Counted from the first letter of the stretch, positions 18,241 to 27,322 are shown. The stretch is 64,000 nt of DNA from Bog-159 sp963756605 (GCA_963756605.1 CAVWOT010000010.1:285598-349597), one strand, 5' to 3'. Numbers and translations: made by a program. Notes: generated by a model not told the origin, from the sequence alone.

Positions 18241-18640
18241 GGGCCCGGTCACTCGCGCGCCGATGCAGGAAAACCTGCAAGCCGTTCCGGTCTCACAGTG
18301 AAACAGCTGGCTCGCATCGACGCCGTGTGCGATGAGTTCGCTGCGCGCCGCCTCGATGTCGGAGACGGCGAGGAGCATTGCCTGTGCCGAACCAGGTGCA
18401 GCCGGCGAGGTTTACCCCAAATTGGATTGAGCTGCCGGAGCCGGGAGGCGTGAACTGGACCAGGCGGAAGTTGTCACCGGCGACGCGGTCGGCATCCAGC
18501 CGCCATCCGAGCCTTGAGTAGAACTTTTTTGCGCGGTCGACGTCGGAAACGGGGATGACGACCACCTCAAGCTTCATATCGAGATCTGCGCCGCTCGTAC
18601 TTTTCGGCTCTTCGTTTTTGCTTACTTCTTTCGTGCTCAT
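18241..18640 (-). pseudogene. VOC/glyoxalase-family protein, frameshifted and 3' truncated
   Basis: ATG 18640 follows AAGGGAG. The first part MKLEVVVIPVSDVDRAKKFY to GSSIQFGVNLAG is a typical VOC (glyoxalase/bleomycin resistance-like) beta-alpha-beta unit. After NLA a single-base deletion near 18412 shifts the frame; the second unit continues as AMLLAVSDIEAARSELIAHG to ACRFSCIGARVTGP and ends at 18241, where a transposase fragment begins. The usual ending (SFSDPDGNGWLLQE) is missing. The substrate cannot be predicted. Confidence 0.8.
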
Positions 18641-18691
18641 TGCTAACTCCCTTCTTGTGGGGATGGCGGCCGTCCTCATAGCGCTGAAGGA

Positions 18692-19243
18692 TTGAGGCAG
18701 CGGGCCATACCAGATACCCACGGAAGCGCCCTGATTCCAACTTCATTCTCAAGCGTCGCTTCCCGCCTGCTTCTTAGCCGGCAATGGCCGGGCGGCGTGA
18801 ACCTGCAGTTGTATTGGCACACCACCCCACCTTCGTATCCCGCGCTCAAAACAATTCCTGAGAATCGCATATACGTATCCCCGGAGCGGGCCAATGCGTT
18901 CGCGCGCAGCTTTCTCCAATTCTCCCACGGCAAGGTTTTGACCGACGATCCTCAGGCCCCCGGTGTCGAGATCGGCCGGGCGTCCGATAAATTCCGCCGA
19001 ATTCGAATCACTTCACAATTCGGTCTGCTGACTGTTTTCGTCACCGACGGACATCTCCCGTACCCATACGGAAGGGAAATGACGGGGTACGAAGTCGCCA
19101 ATCTCAGCGAGACGCTCCAAAAAGCAAGAGCCGCAGGGGTGACAGTCCTGGTCGAACCCCATTTTTTCGGTGACCGGCGCGCGGTGATGGTCAAGTTCCC
19201 TGGCGGCTACATCGCCGAGATTCACTCAATCGAGCGGAAGTAG
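18692..19243 (+). CDS. VOC-family protein
   Basis: Residues from about 38 on (YWHTTPPSYPALKTIPENRI, YVSPERANAFARSFLQFSHG, VFVTDGHLPYPYG, RRAVMVKFPGGYIAEIHSIE) form a two-unit VOC-like domain. A family I recall from Acidobacteria and Proteobacteria has this layout behind a signal peptide; here the first 37 residues do not look like one and overlap the divergent VOC gene's upstream region, so the true start may be lost or lie at an internal codon. The stop is 6 bases before the porin ATG on the same strand, suggesting co-transcription. Molecular function is unknown. Confidence 0.6.
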   Translation: MRQRAIPDTHGSALIPTSFSSVASRLLLSRQWPGGVNLQLYWHTTPPSYPALKTIPENRIYVSPERANAFARSFLQFSHGKVLTDDPQAPGVEIGRASDKFRRIRITSQFGLLTVFVTDGHLPYPYGREMTGYEVANLSETLQKARAAGVTVLVEPHFFGDRRAVMVKFPGGYIAEIHSIERK

Positions 19244-19249
19244 GCCTTT

Positions 19250-20650
19250 ATGCGCTGCTTCGCTTTCTGGGTGGCGCTGTTTCTGGCTCTGCCGCTGTGG
19301 GCGCAGGTCCAGGACGAGTCGCCGGCCCCCGTCCGGACCTACAATCTGCTGCGCGAAAACGACGACTGGAGTTTCCTGGCCGACCCGTCGCAGCAATCCG
19401 ATTTCTGGGATCCGATCAAGTACATCCCGCTTCGCTGCGAGGCGTGCTACGTCAGTCTCGGCGGGGAAATCCGTGAAGCTTTCGAGCAGGTCGGAAACGA
19501 CAACTGGGGAAAACAGCCGTATAGTAACGCGTTTCTTCTCCAGCGGTACATGCTGCACTCGGACTGGCATCTGGGGAAAAACTTTCGCGTCTTTGTACAG
19601 CTCAAGAGCGGATTGGAGGACTTTCGCACGGGTGGTCCGAGGCCTATCGACGAGAAAAGGCTTGACTTCGAAGCGGCGTTTCTCGAGGTCGGCAACACGC
19701 ATAAAAAGAATTGGGCCGTTTTGCGAGTCGGTCGGCAGGAGTTGAACAACGGATCGGGACGGCTGGTTTCGGTCCGCGAAGGTCCCAACGTCCGGCAGAG
19801 TTTCGATGGGGTGAAACTTCGCAGTAAGGCCGGTGAGTGGTATGTCGACGCGTGGGCCGTTCGGCCCGATGTGGATAATTTTGGGTTCTTCGACAATGTC
19901 CCGGATCACACAACCGCATTCTGGGGCCTGTACGCGTCGCGGCCCTGGCGCCGCGGCGTGGCCTACGATGTTTACTACCTCGGACTCGATCGCAAAAATG
20001 CGACTTTTGAACGCGGCACAGCGGCCGAGCTTCGGCATACGGTCGGCGCAAGGCTCTGGCGGCCGATCGCCACGCAGGAGCCGGGGGCCGACTTTGATTA
20101 TGAAGGCGTTGTGCAGTTCGGAACCTTCGGTTCCTACGATATTCGGGCCTGGACGTTAGCATCGGATACCGGCTACAGCCTGACGACTATGCCGCTTCGG
20201 CCCAGATTCAGCATAAAGGCCGATATTTCAAGTGGCGACAATCCTGGCAGCCACACGCTCGGAACATTCAATCCGATCTACCCCATCGGAAACTATTTCG
20301 GCGTACTGGCGGACACGGGCCCTGGTCCGGTCAACTTCATCGACGTGCATCCACGGATTCAAACCCAACTAGGCCACGGTGTTTCCGTCTCGACGGATCT
20401 AGTCGTCCAGTGGCGGGAGAACCTGAACGATGGCGTTTACGCCGTACCTGGATTTCTGCTCGTTCCCGCGGACGGAAGCCGCGCGCGATTCGTCGGGTAC
20501 CGACCCGGCGCCGAGGTCCACTGGCAGATCGACCGGCATGCGTACCTTCAGGCCGACTACGGAATTTTTTATGCCGGGCAGTTTCTGAAAGAAGCGTCAC
20601 CCGGCCGCAACATTAATTACCTGGAGTTGTGGGCAGGATACAAGTTTTGA
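19250..20650 (+). CDS. Alginate-export-type outer membrane porin
   Basis: A 466-residue outer-membrane beta-barrel of the alginate export (AlgE-like) family. The N-terminal signal peptide is MRCFAFWVALFLALPLWAQ. Alternating amphipathic strands and motifs typical for this family are present: FLLQRYMLHSDWHLGKNFRV, VGRQELNNGSGRLVSVREG, NVRQSFDGVKL and the C-terminal strand LELWAGYKF ending in Phe. It likely transports organic anions or polysaccharide fragments; the substrate is not determined by the sequence. It follows the VOC gene by 6 bases and precedes the DUF1275 gene by 20 bases on the same strand. It appears intact. Confidence 0.88.
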   Translation: MRCFAFWVALFLALPLWAQVQDESPAPVRTYNLLRENDDWSFLADPSQQSDFWDPIKYIPLRCEACYVSLGGEIREAFEQVGNDNWGKQPYSNAFLLQRYMLHSDWHLGKNFRVFVQLKSGLEDFRTGGPRPIDEKRLDFEAAFLEVGNTHKKNWAVLRVGRQELNNGSGRLVSVREGPNVRQSFDGVKLRSKAGEWYVDAWAVRPDVDNFGFFDNVPDHTTAFWGLYASRPWRRGVAYDVYYLGLDRKNATFERGTAAELRHTVGARLWRPIATQEPGADFDYEGVVQFGTFGSYDIRAWTLASDTGYSLTTMPLRPRFSIKADISSGDNPGSHTLGTFNPIYPIGNYFGVLADTGPGPVNFIDVHPRIQTQLGHGVSVSTDLVVQWRENLNDGVYAVPGFLLVPADGSRARFVGYRPGAEVHWQIDRHAYLQADYGIFYAGQFLKEASPGRNINYLELWAGYKF

Positions 20651-20670
20651 GGATCGATGGAAGTTAACAA

Positions 20671-21183
20671 ATGAGCGCACTACCCTCTCCCGATCCGGTA
20701 TCCTCTTACATCCTTCTGGGCATGACGGCCACGAGGGGAATTGTCGATGGCGTGAGCCTTTTGGCATTGGGGCACGTGTTTACCGCGAACATGACCGGTA
20801 ATGTTTTGTTCCTGGGAGTTATCGGGCTTACGGCTCTTGCAATGGGGTTCAGGAACGCCACGACGCGTAAGCTCGGCGTACCAGACCTAACCACAACGGT
20901 CTTGACCCTAACGATTATGGGTTTGGCCGCGGATTCTTCACTGGCAGGAGGAACTAATCCGCAGTGGCGCAGGCGCGTTGCCTCCGTACTGCTGATGTTT
21001 GCGGGGGCCGCCGTGGGCGGCGTCATCCTGAAGCGTTCGGTCGCAGCGGCACTATGCCTGTGCGGGATCGCATCGGTAGCATGTGCTCTCGCGGCGTTCG
21101 AACGGTTTACTAAAGAGATTCACGGAGCGTCCCGCCGGCGTCCGAGAGCTCAAAGATTTAGAACAGCCTGTGTGGAGGTAACT
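20671..21183 (+). pseudogene. DUF1275 (YoaK-like) membrane protein with internal deletion
   Basis: The beginning (GIVDGVSLLALGHVFTANM TGN) and the second half (LTALAMGFRNATTRKLGVPD, TTTVLTLTIMGLAADS, two further membrane helices) match DUF1275 membrane proteins, usually about 220-240 residues. Here helix 2-4, some 70 residues between GNVLFLGV and IGLTALAMG, are missing in frame. The expected stop is also absent: the frame continues into the XapX gene at 21184. The result would be a fused 245-residue protein, but loss of half the core suggests a non-functional DUF1275 part. Confidence 0.7.
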
Positions 21184-21408
21184 ATGAAAGCTATGCTCAT
21201 TTCTTTTGGAGTTGGTCTTATGGTCGGCGTAGCATACGCGCTTCTGCGCGTGAAGAGTCCTGCGCCGCCGCTTGTGGCGTTAGCCGGATTATTGGGTATG
21301 GTTTGGGGCGAGCAGCTTATTGAGCGGTTCCTTGCGCAGAAGGGAGCTGATGTCCATGTCAGTTCCACGCAAGGGGCGTCTTCCGGCGTGGCACCTACTG
21401 ACCGATGA
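21184..21408 (+). CDS. XapX domain protein (DUF1427)
   Basis: ATG 21184 has GGAGGT eight bases upstream. The protein MKAMLISFGVGLMVGVAYAL, then KSPAPPLVALAGLLGMVWGE is a complete two-helix XapX domain, followed by a short polar tail. XapX is a small inner-membrane protein of unknown function, often near porins or carbonic-acid-utilisation genes. It lies in frame behind the DUF1275 sequence with no stop between, so it may be made both alone and as a fusion. Confidence 0.75.
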   Translation: MKAMLISFGVGLMVGVAYALLRVKSPAPPLVALAGLLGMVWGEQLIERFLAQKGADVHVSSTQGASSGVAPTDR

Positions 21409-21754
21409 GGGGGGGAAGTGTGAATTCACGATTTCTGTCTGCTCTATTTCCTTCGGCCGCACAGGCATCGGCGCGTACGTGTGAATCGTTCCGGAAGGCA
21501 GAATTACCGTTGCGTTGTACCGGCCGGCAAACGCGGTTCGATTCTGCGCCAGGCGTTGCTGAAGAAATAGCGCGCCCGCGCTGTCGGAGTCCGGGAACCC
21601 GGCAGGGGGCACTTGGAATTAAGACGCGCAACCGTGGAAGTGGCCCGTCTCGATTCGTGCCAGGATCGTCGGGCACACTTCCCCTACTTTTTGGCGGAAC
21701 CCGCGGGCGGGCACGTCGAATGTGGACCATTGCCGTGGCCACCGTTAGTGTCCG
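21409..21754. other. No clear gene; possible decayed upstream part of the primase remnant
   Basis: Frames on both strands are short and unrecognised. The last 100 bases probably belong to the gene whose Toprim part starts at about 21755, but no frame continues the homology. Confidence 0.35.
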
Positions 21755-22093
21755 ATATGCAACCACAACGTGATTCTCGTCGAGGGTCTGTTCGACTATG
21801 CCGTGTTGTGGCAGGCCGGTTTTCGCAACGTCACCTGCGCGCTAGGAAGCCATCGCAACACACACCAGTTCCGTCCACTGTGCGACGGTAGCGCGCGAAC
21901 CGTCTATGTCACCTTTGATGCCGACAGCAACGGCGGTGGCCGGCAGGCGGCTCAACGGCTGGCCGGCCGTCTCCGGGAGCAAGGCTTGAACGCTTGCCGG
22001 ATCTCCTTACCCGAGGCACGATCCGAACAGCTTCTTCGTCCAAGGCGGCGATACCCAGCAGTTCCAATGCCTGTTGGAGGAGGCGCGCGCATG
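21755..22093 (+). pseudogene. Toprim-domain (DnaG-like primase) remnant
   Basis: The translation NHNVILVEGLFDYAVLWQAG to VYVTFDADSNGGGRQAAQRL has the Toprim signature: the catalytic Glu in LVEGLFD and the DxD in FDADSN. After SLPE a frameshift near 22012 occurs, and the correct end DPNSFFVQGGD to LLEEARA continues in another frame to a TGA that overlaps the next ATG (22090-22093). The zinc-finger and upstream primase parts are missing. Because of the frameshift the Toprim frame runs straight into the tyrosine recombinase, an artificial fusion. The original layout was a primase-like gene coupled to two recombinases. Confidence 0.75.
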
Positions 22094-23137
22094 ACCTTCC
22101 AGGTGATCCGCGTGCAGGATGCCGGCAACGCACAAAGCCCATTTCGCATCATCGAGCCACCCATGGGCCGCGAAGTGGAATGGGTCAATCGTTTCCTGGA
22201 TCGCGAATGGGTGCGCCGCCTGGCGGAAAACACCCTGCGCAGCTACGCTATGGACCTGCTGCACTTCCTGCGCTGGTGGGTCAACCTGAACCATACTGAC
22301 ACTATCAATGATCGTGCGCGCAGCGCTACGGTTCTGCTGGACTACCTACGATTCCAAACTGGCCATCATCCCCAGCCCGCGGCCGCCACCATCAACCGCC
22401 GCTTGGGTGTCGTGGAACGTGCCTTGCGCAATGAGTTCCCCGATGCGGTCAGCCCCTTTGCACCCGGCTTTCACCATTTCTATTGGCGGCGCGCGCCGCT
22501 GGGTATTGGCCGTGCTGATCCGACGTTGAGCCGGCTGCGCGTAAAGGAACCCAAACGCCTCGTGATGCCCCTCTCGGTCGATGAGGTGGGCCGCTTCTGG
22601 TCCAGCTTCCGCACCTCGCGGGACTTGGCCATCGTAGGTCTGATGCTGTTGCAAGGGCTCCGCTTGCAAGAAGTCATCACCTTGAACTGCGAGGATGTTT
22701 TACCTTCGGAGTCGCAGATCCGGGTGCGCGGCAAAGGTAATAAGATTGGCATCCTGCCGTTGGCTTCCGACACTATCCTGTTACTGGACCACTATCTGCG
22801 CTTGGAACGGCCCAAGGACTGCGGTCCGGCGCTGTTCGTCTCGCTGAAAGGACTGGCCCGCGGTGTGCGCAGGACACCCGCCGGAATGCGTTCCCTGTTC
22901 CGCCAGCACCGCGGCATCAGCCCAACCGCGCCCGCTCATCCGCACCGGTTTCGACACACATTTGCTTCGGATATGGTGCGCGCCGGCATCAGCCTGCCTG
23001 CACTCATGCACCTAATGGGCCACGCGCACATAGCCACCACCATGATCTACGTGCAGATCTCTTCCCGCGATGTCTTTGAACAATACGCCCGCGCGGTTGC
23101 ACAACATATCCGGCCGACTCTGCCGATACCGCTATGA
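22091..23137 (+). CDS. Tyrosine recombinase 1 of a recombinase tandem
   Basis: A 348-residue tyrosine recombinase. ATG 22091 lies in the ATGA overlap with the Toprim gene. It has a SAM-like core-binding domain (VRRLAENTLRSYAMDLLHFL), first catalytic Arg in LMLLQGLRLQEVITL, the HxxR box HPHRFRHTFASD, the second His in LMGHAHIATTMIY and the tyrosine nucleophile in MIYVQIS. All catalytic residues are present, so it may be functional. The stop overlaps the start of the next recombinase by four bases (23134-23137). Long N-terminal (RVQDAGNAQSPFRIIEPP) and arm-like regions suggest a transposon-type rather than phage integrase. Confidence 0.9.
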   Translation: MTFQVIRVQDAGNAQSPFRIIEPPMGREVEWVNRFLDREWVRRLAENTLRSYAMDLLHFLRWWVNLNHTDTINDRARSATVLLDYLRFQTGHHPQPAAATINRRLGVVERALRNEFPDAVSPFAPGFHHFYWRRAPLGIGRADPTLSRLRVKEPKRLVMPLSVDEVGRFWSSFRTSRDLAIVGLMLLQGLRLQEVITLNCEDVLPSESQIRVRGKGNKIGILPLASDTILLLDHYLRLERPKDCGPALFVSLKGLARGVRRTPAGMRSLFRQHRGISPTAPAHPHRFRHTFASDMVRAGISLPALMHLMGHAHIATTMIYVQISSRDVFEQYARAVAQHIRPTLPIPL

Positions 23138-24273
23138 ACCGACTCCCCCCCGTCCAGCATCCCTTGGCGGCCTTGTTTCAGCGCACCGCCCAATCGCTCA
23201 CCACTTCCCTCAAGGAGGACACCATCCGTTTCTACCACGGCACCATCCGCAATTTCCTGAGTTTCCTCGGCGCCCAATACCCGGAGGTGCAATCCCTCGA
23301 ACAATGGCGACGCGATCCACACATCCTGGCATGGCTCAACAGTTTGCGCTGCCACCAGCCTCCTCTGGCTACCATCACTTATTCCATCCGCCTCTACCAT
23401 CTGCGCCGCATGTTGGAAGAACTCGCCTGGACCGAAGAACTCCCCATGCTGACTCGCTTAGTCTTGCCCCGGGACACACCCCGCGGTGAACATTATCTGC
23501 CGCGCCCACTTACCGCCGACCAGGACCGATTAATCCAGCAGGAACTTTTGCGGCGCAATGATCGTAACAGTAACGTCTTCCTGCTGCTCCGCCACACCGG
23601 CATGCGCATCGGCGAGTGCGCCGACTTATCCTTCGATTGTCTCCGCCTGGTCGGCCCAGAGAGCTGGGCCATCCATGTGCCCCTCGGCAAGTTGAAAACC
23701 GAACGTCTGGTCCCAGTGGATGCTTTCGTATGTCGGCTGGTGGAACGTCTCCGCCTCTTGCGCTCTCAAGATCCTCCGTCGCCCGACGGCCATCTCCTGG
23801 CCCGCCCGAGTAGCCGCTACGCGCTCATCCGCAGCCTACGCCGTTTCTGGCGAGACATCGTCGCCACGGTCGGAATCACTACGCGAATTGTTCCGCACCA
23901 GTTGCGACATTCCTTTGGCACTGAAATGACCCGTGCTGGAGTCAGTTTGCCAGCCGTGATGAAACTGCTCGGACACCTGAAGCCCGAGATGACCCTCCGG
24001 TATCTGGAGATCTCCCTCGCGGACCTACAGCGCGAGTTCAATCTGGCTCGCTCCCAGCCCCGCTATCTGCTGCCCGCATCACGGCTCCCTTCCTCCATCA
24101 GTTCGCCCCAAGCCAACCTCACCAGTCTGCTCGATTCCCTCCATGTCGCTCAGCACGTTCTGGAAATGTTCCGCCGCACCCTTCCCCAAGGGCATGATCG
24201 TCGTCTCTTCGACCACCTCGCTAATCGGCTCACTAAGATCACTTCAGAAATCCGAAAGCTCGGCCAAGGGTAA
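23134..24273 (+). CDS. Tyrosine recombinase 2 of a recombinase tandem
   Basis: A 379-residue tyrosine recombinase translated from ATG 23134, overlapping recombinase 1 by ATGA. It shows a core-binding domain (LKEDTIRFYHGTIRNFLSFL), catalytic Arg in LLRHTGMRIGECADL, the HxxR box PHQLRHSFGTEM, LLGHLKPEMTLRYLEIS with His and the tyrosine, and an extra C-terminal extension of about 70 residues. It is complete. The tight pairing with recombinase 1 implies they act together, as in RIT or Tn554-like elements. Confidence 0.9.
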   Translation: MNRLPPVQHPLAALFQRTAQSLTTSLKEDTIRFYHGTIRNFLSFLGAQYPEVQSLEQWRRDPHILAWLNSLRCHQPPLATITYSIRLYHLRRMLEELAWTEELPMLTRLVLPRDTPRGEHYLPRPLTADQDRLIQQELLRRNDRNSNVFLLLRHTGMRIGECADLSFDCLRLVGPESWAIHVPLGKLKTERLVPVDAFVCRLVERLRLLRSQDPPSPDGHLLARPSSRYALIRSLRRFWRDIVATVGITTRIVPHQLRHSFGTEMTRAGVSLPAVMKLLGHLKPEMTLRYLEISLADLQREFNLARSQPRYLLPASRLPSSISSPQANLTSLLDSLHVAQHVLEMFRRTLPQGHDRRLFDHLANRLTKITSEIRKLGQG

Positions 24274-24319
24274 GAAGTCGGCGGAAATTGGCCGGATAAT
24301 GCCCAATAAGAGGTTCTAA

Positions 24320-24754
24320 ATGAACGAGTTAACGGTTGTTCGAAGGACGGAGGAATGGCAGCGATTGAAGCCGCTCGTGTTGGATCCTGTGTCGTCGCCG
24401 ATTACGAAGCGGGTCTACAACATGGCCCTGGATGAGTTCTTTCGCTGGTACGATGCCGAGCCGCGGGCTGGCTTCACCAAAGCCACCGTGAGCGCCTGGC
24501 GGGTATCGCTGGAGGAGCGCAAGCTGGGATCGTCGTCAATCATCGTCAGAATGTCGGCCATCCGCAAGCTGGCGGTCGCGGCGACACGCAACGGGCGGCT
24601 GACGCCGGAGTTTGGAGCCAGCATCGAGCCATGCTCCTTGGGCCGCGCCCCTCCCAGACCGCGTCGCGTGGCGGGATCGCCGGTGGTGCATCGTGGGGCG
24701 ACGCGGCAGGCGACGCGAGCGGCGCGTCGCGCGTGCCATGACCCGGTGGCATGA
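24320..24754 (+). pseudogene. Tyrosine recombinase 3, N-terminal domain only
   Basis: ATG 24320 starts a frame with a clear core-binding domain: PITKRVYNMALDEFFRWYDA, FTKATVSAWRVSLEERKLGS and MSAIRKLAVAATRNGRLTPE. The catalytic domain is missing; instead, near 24660-24700 a trace RWRDRRWCIVGRRG in another frame resembles the mid-catalytic RDGRWCIVDLVGK box, so a deletion and frameshift removed the centre. It would have been the third recombinase of a trio, 46 bases behind the second. Confidence 0.7.
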
Positions 24755-24805
24755 TAAGATGCGAAAAATGAACGACCAAACCTGGATGCGGAGGGTTAGT
24801 CGAGC

Positions 24806-25003
24806 ATGGTCTGCGCAGAGAAGATACGCCTGAGAGATGAATATTCTGCTATCGTTAGATGCCTCCGCACGGCCCTGAAAAATTTCGGCACGAAGACCGG
24901 CGACGAATTGGTCAAAGGTCTGGCGGCTTCAAAAGCCGCGCGGGCTGAATGCGCCAAAGCACGCCGCGCTCTTAATGAACACAAAGCCCAGCACGGATGC
25001 TGA
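24806..25003 (+). CDS. Small conserved acidobacterial protein
   Basis: A 65-residue charged, mostly helical protein (MVCAEKIRLRDEYSAIVRCL to ALNEHKAQHGC). Its shape and the H-x-x-x-HGC ending match a small family repeatedly seen in Acidobacteria. No motif suggests a function. It stands alone upstream of the ion channel on the same strand. Confidence 0.6.
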   Translation: MVCAEKIRLRDEYSAIVRCLRTALKNFGTKTGDELVKGLAASKAARAECAKARRALNEHKAQHGC

Positions 25004-25133
25004 ATTGGTTTTGTCGTACGGCAGAACCTTCGGGGCAAGCTCGCGGTCTGGACAACCGCGTCTGAACCGATTTAGCTCATGCATCGTCTCTGCGCTGCGT
25101 GCAACCGGGCGAATGCCAAAGGAGAAAATTTAC

Positions 25134-25847
25134 GTGCCTGATATACGGTTGCCCGGCTTCTGGCGTGAGGATCGACATCTAAGCTTCTTCCTCGCATTTC
25201 TGGTGCTTATGACTATCGTCGTTCCGATGGTCGGCGAGTCGCGTCCCGGGCGAACTGCCATCGACCTGACCTTCGCGCTCATGCTCCTCTCCGGCGCAAT
25301 CGCGACGGTCAACAGGCGGATGCTCAAGTCCCTCATCATTGCGTTCACCATCCTAGAATTCACGGCGGACCTGATCGTCGAATTCAAACCCTCGTTCCGC
25401 CCCATGGGCCGGGACACTGCCCTCAAGGTTTTTTGCATGGCCATTCTCGTGGTCATGACGCTGAAGCAGACCTTTCTTCTTGCCGGTCCAGTTTCCGTGC
25501 ACCGGGTCATGGGCGGCATTGCCGCCTACCTGCTGGTCGGCGTGACTTGGGCGTTCGGTTACAAACTGCTCCTGGAAATGATTCCGGGCGCCATCCATTT
25601 CCAAACGCCGCTGGCCGCCGGAGTTGCCACGGGCGAACCCTCCCGTTTGATCTATTTCAGCTTTGAAACCCTTACGACCGTATCCTACGGTGACGCGTAT
25701 CCAGAACATCGGATTGCGCGATCGCTGACCACGGCAGAAGCGCTCATCGGGGAACTGTACTCCGCGATCCTGATCGCAACATTGGTCGGCATGGCGTTGC
25801 AGGCGCGGTCCAACCCGGCACCCAAAGACACCGAGTTCAAGCTCTAA
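25134..25847 (+). CDS. Ion-channel (two-pore-helix type) membrane protein
   Basis: A 237-residue membrane protein. I choose GTG 25134 because AAAGGAG lies nine bases before it; an ATG at 25113 in the same frame lacks such a site. Six hydrophobic segments are visible (LAFLVLMTIVVPMV, TFALMLLSGAIATV, SLIIAFTILEFTADLIV, VFCMAILVVMTLKQTF, GGIAAYLLVGVTWAFG, and a C-terminal one). Near residues 181-187 there is a potassium-channel-like filter TTVSYGD with Ser in place of the first Gly, then a last helix SAILIATLVGMAL. It therefore looks like an Ion_trans_2 channel with an unusual filter; selectivity is uncertain. Confidence 0.75.
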   Translation: MPDIRLPGFWREDRHLSFFLAFLVLMTIVVPMVGESRPGRTAIDLTFALMLLSGAIATVNRRMLKSLIIAFTILEFTADLIVEFKPSFRPMGRDTALKVFCMAILVVMTLKQTFLLAGPVSVHRVMGGIAAYLLVGVTWAFGYKLLLEMIPGAIHFQTPLAAGVATGEPSRLIYFSFETLTTVSYGDAYPEHRIARSLTTAEALIGELYSAILIATLVGMALQARSNPAPKDTEFKL

Positions 25848-26268
25848 GTTATATAGTGATCGCGGGGTCAAATCGCGCAGCGAAGCCGGCCAACCGCTTG
25901 CATCCTCTTGGGTCGGCAAAGATCATCCCCCTTGTCAACCGACCATGCATCGGGCTGGGGCGCCGGCCTGCAACCCTTAAGGCTCCGGCGACTCCCGGCG
26001 GGAGCGGACCAGACGCGAGGTACTGGCTCCGGCTGGGAGTCCGGTCGGGTGCCGGCCCGAGGCCGCGGCGCTCGTGATTGGCCACGTCGAGAGGCGGACG
26101 GCCGAGGGTGCATCGTGGATGGCGTACGGCGGAGAAAACGGTCGAATAAAGTAACTAGAATCCGCCTGACGTTGAAACTAGAGAAGGCCGAACCGATGAA
26201 AGCCGAGAAATTTCTGGGGGGGCATTGGGGGATGCAATTACAGTGCAACGTCGCGACAATTGGGGTGC
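25848..26268. other. No recognisable gene
   Basis: GC-rich sequence with overlapping frames on both strands, none with family resemblance or a ribosome site. Confidence 0.4.
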
Positions 26269-26683
26269 CTAATAGCTTCGAAACAACAGATCTTCAAGAG
26301 CCATCGGCCGCACCTGCCAAAGATCGCGTTCTATCCCATTTACATTCAGCTTGCACTCGCCCTTGTCATTGAAGGTCAGGGTCACCTCCAACACCTTGTT
26401 GCCGTTTTCGCCCAGTACTAAGATTGCGTGCTCGGCAAGGCTGAATCTTACGGACCTGTGTCCATCCTTGCCTTCTAGAAAAAACTGCAAAGTCGGCGCC
26501 ATTCTCCACCACCGAAAACTCATACGGGGAATTATTGGGGCGTAGGGCGTTGCGCGTCTTGACGTCCTCCTCAACCTGTAATCTGAGCGCCTTGAATACG
26601 TTTGGTAGAGAACATGAGGAACGTTCCGTTACCCAGTTGAACTTCGGCGTATCCTTCTCTGCTTTTCCTGCTTCCTCGTCCAC
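26269..26683 (-). pseudogene. Conserved acidobacterial hypothetical, single frameshift
   Basis: GTG 26683 follows GGAGGT by six bases. The first part reads KFNWVTERSSCSLPNVFKAL and LQVEEDVKTRNALRPNN, then a six-A run (plus strand, about 26479-26484) shifts the frame, and the rest continues as EGKDGHRSVRFSLAEHAILV to RPMALEDLLFRSY. Joined, the two parts give about 137 residues of a family I know from Acidobacteria with no assigned function. The lesion is one extra base in a homopolymer, so a sequencing error is as likely as a mutation. Confidence 0.65.
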
Positions 26684-27148
26684 GGCTTCACCTCCAATAC
26701 CGCCCACTCTCGGCATACAAGGCACGTCTCGCCCTTTGGCAGATCCCGTAAAAGGCCGCACTCGCGCCGCTTGACTGGATTATAACGTGGAAAGTGTCGT
26801 GCAACGGCCGCGCCGGCCTGGCACGGCAGAAATCGCGGGCCGGAAACTTTTCCCATTTCAAGGTGCAGTCCTTTGCATACCGGATAGTGCATCGTGGAAC
26901 CGTGCGCGGCCTGCAGCTCGCACGCCCACAGCGTCAAGCGCTCGGGCGTGGTTATGGCGTCGAGCAGCATGCGGCCTGGTGCCGAATGATGGTCCTGGTC
27001 TCGGACAGCGTCGCGCTGGCGCTGGAATTGGCCGCCGGCATCGGGCTGCGCGAAGGGCTGGCCATGCTCCTGGCGGCGGCCCACGCCCGCACGAGAAGCG
27101 CACCAGGCTCCGCAGCAGCTTTGGCCGGCCGCGCCGTTCGCCGCTGCA
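26684..27148. other. No recognisable gene
   Basis: Long open frames occur on both strands because of high GC, but I could not match any to a family. Confidence 0.35.
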
Positions 27149-27322
27149 TTACAGTGCAGGCTGGCATCCGTGCTGCCGCTTGGCCGCGCGCGTCCGCGTC
27201 ATCACACCGCAGGGGCAGTGCGGGCCTTTGCGCCAGCCTACGGGGCGGCCAGTGCCGGCAACGTCGGTCTTACGCATCTTGGCGAGCTGGCGGGCGCGGC
27301 GGGTGGTGAGGGGGCGGGACAT
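27149..27322 (-). CDS. Small basic CPCG-motif protein
   Basis: A 57-residue frame starting ATG 27322: MSRPLTTRRARQLAKMRKTD to RKGPHCPCGVMTRTRAAKRQ and HGCQPAL. The very basic N-terminus and CPCG...HGC cysteine/histidine set suggest a small zinc-binding or nucleic-acid-binding protein. It is isolated. I do not recognise a named family; the case rests on composition and a plausible complete frame. Confidence 0.4.
   Translation of the reverse strand: MSRPLTTRRARQLAKMRKTDVAGTGRPVGWRKGPHCPCGVMTRTRAAKRQHGCQPAL

Noticed and set aside
21770..22090. Genuine Toprim-recombinase fusion protein
   Set aside because: The true primase end continues in another frame to an ATGA overlap, so the fusion frame is created by a frameshift.
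26794..27309. Plus-strand frame of 171 codons
   Set aside because: No ribosome site or family; the small CPCG protein on the minus strand is more plausible over part of it.
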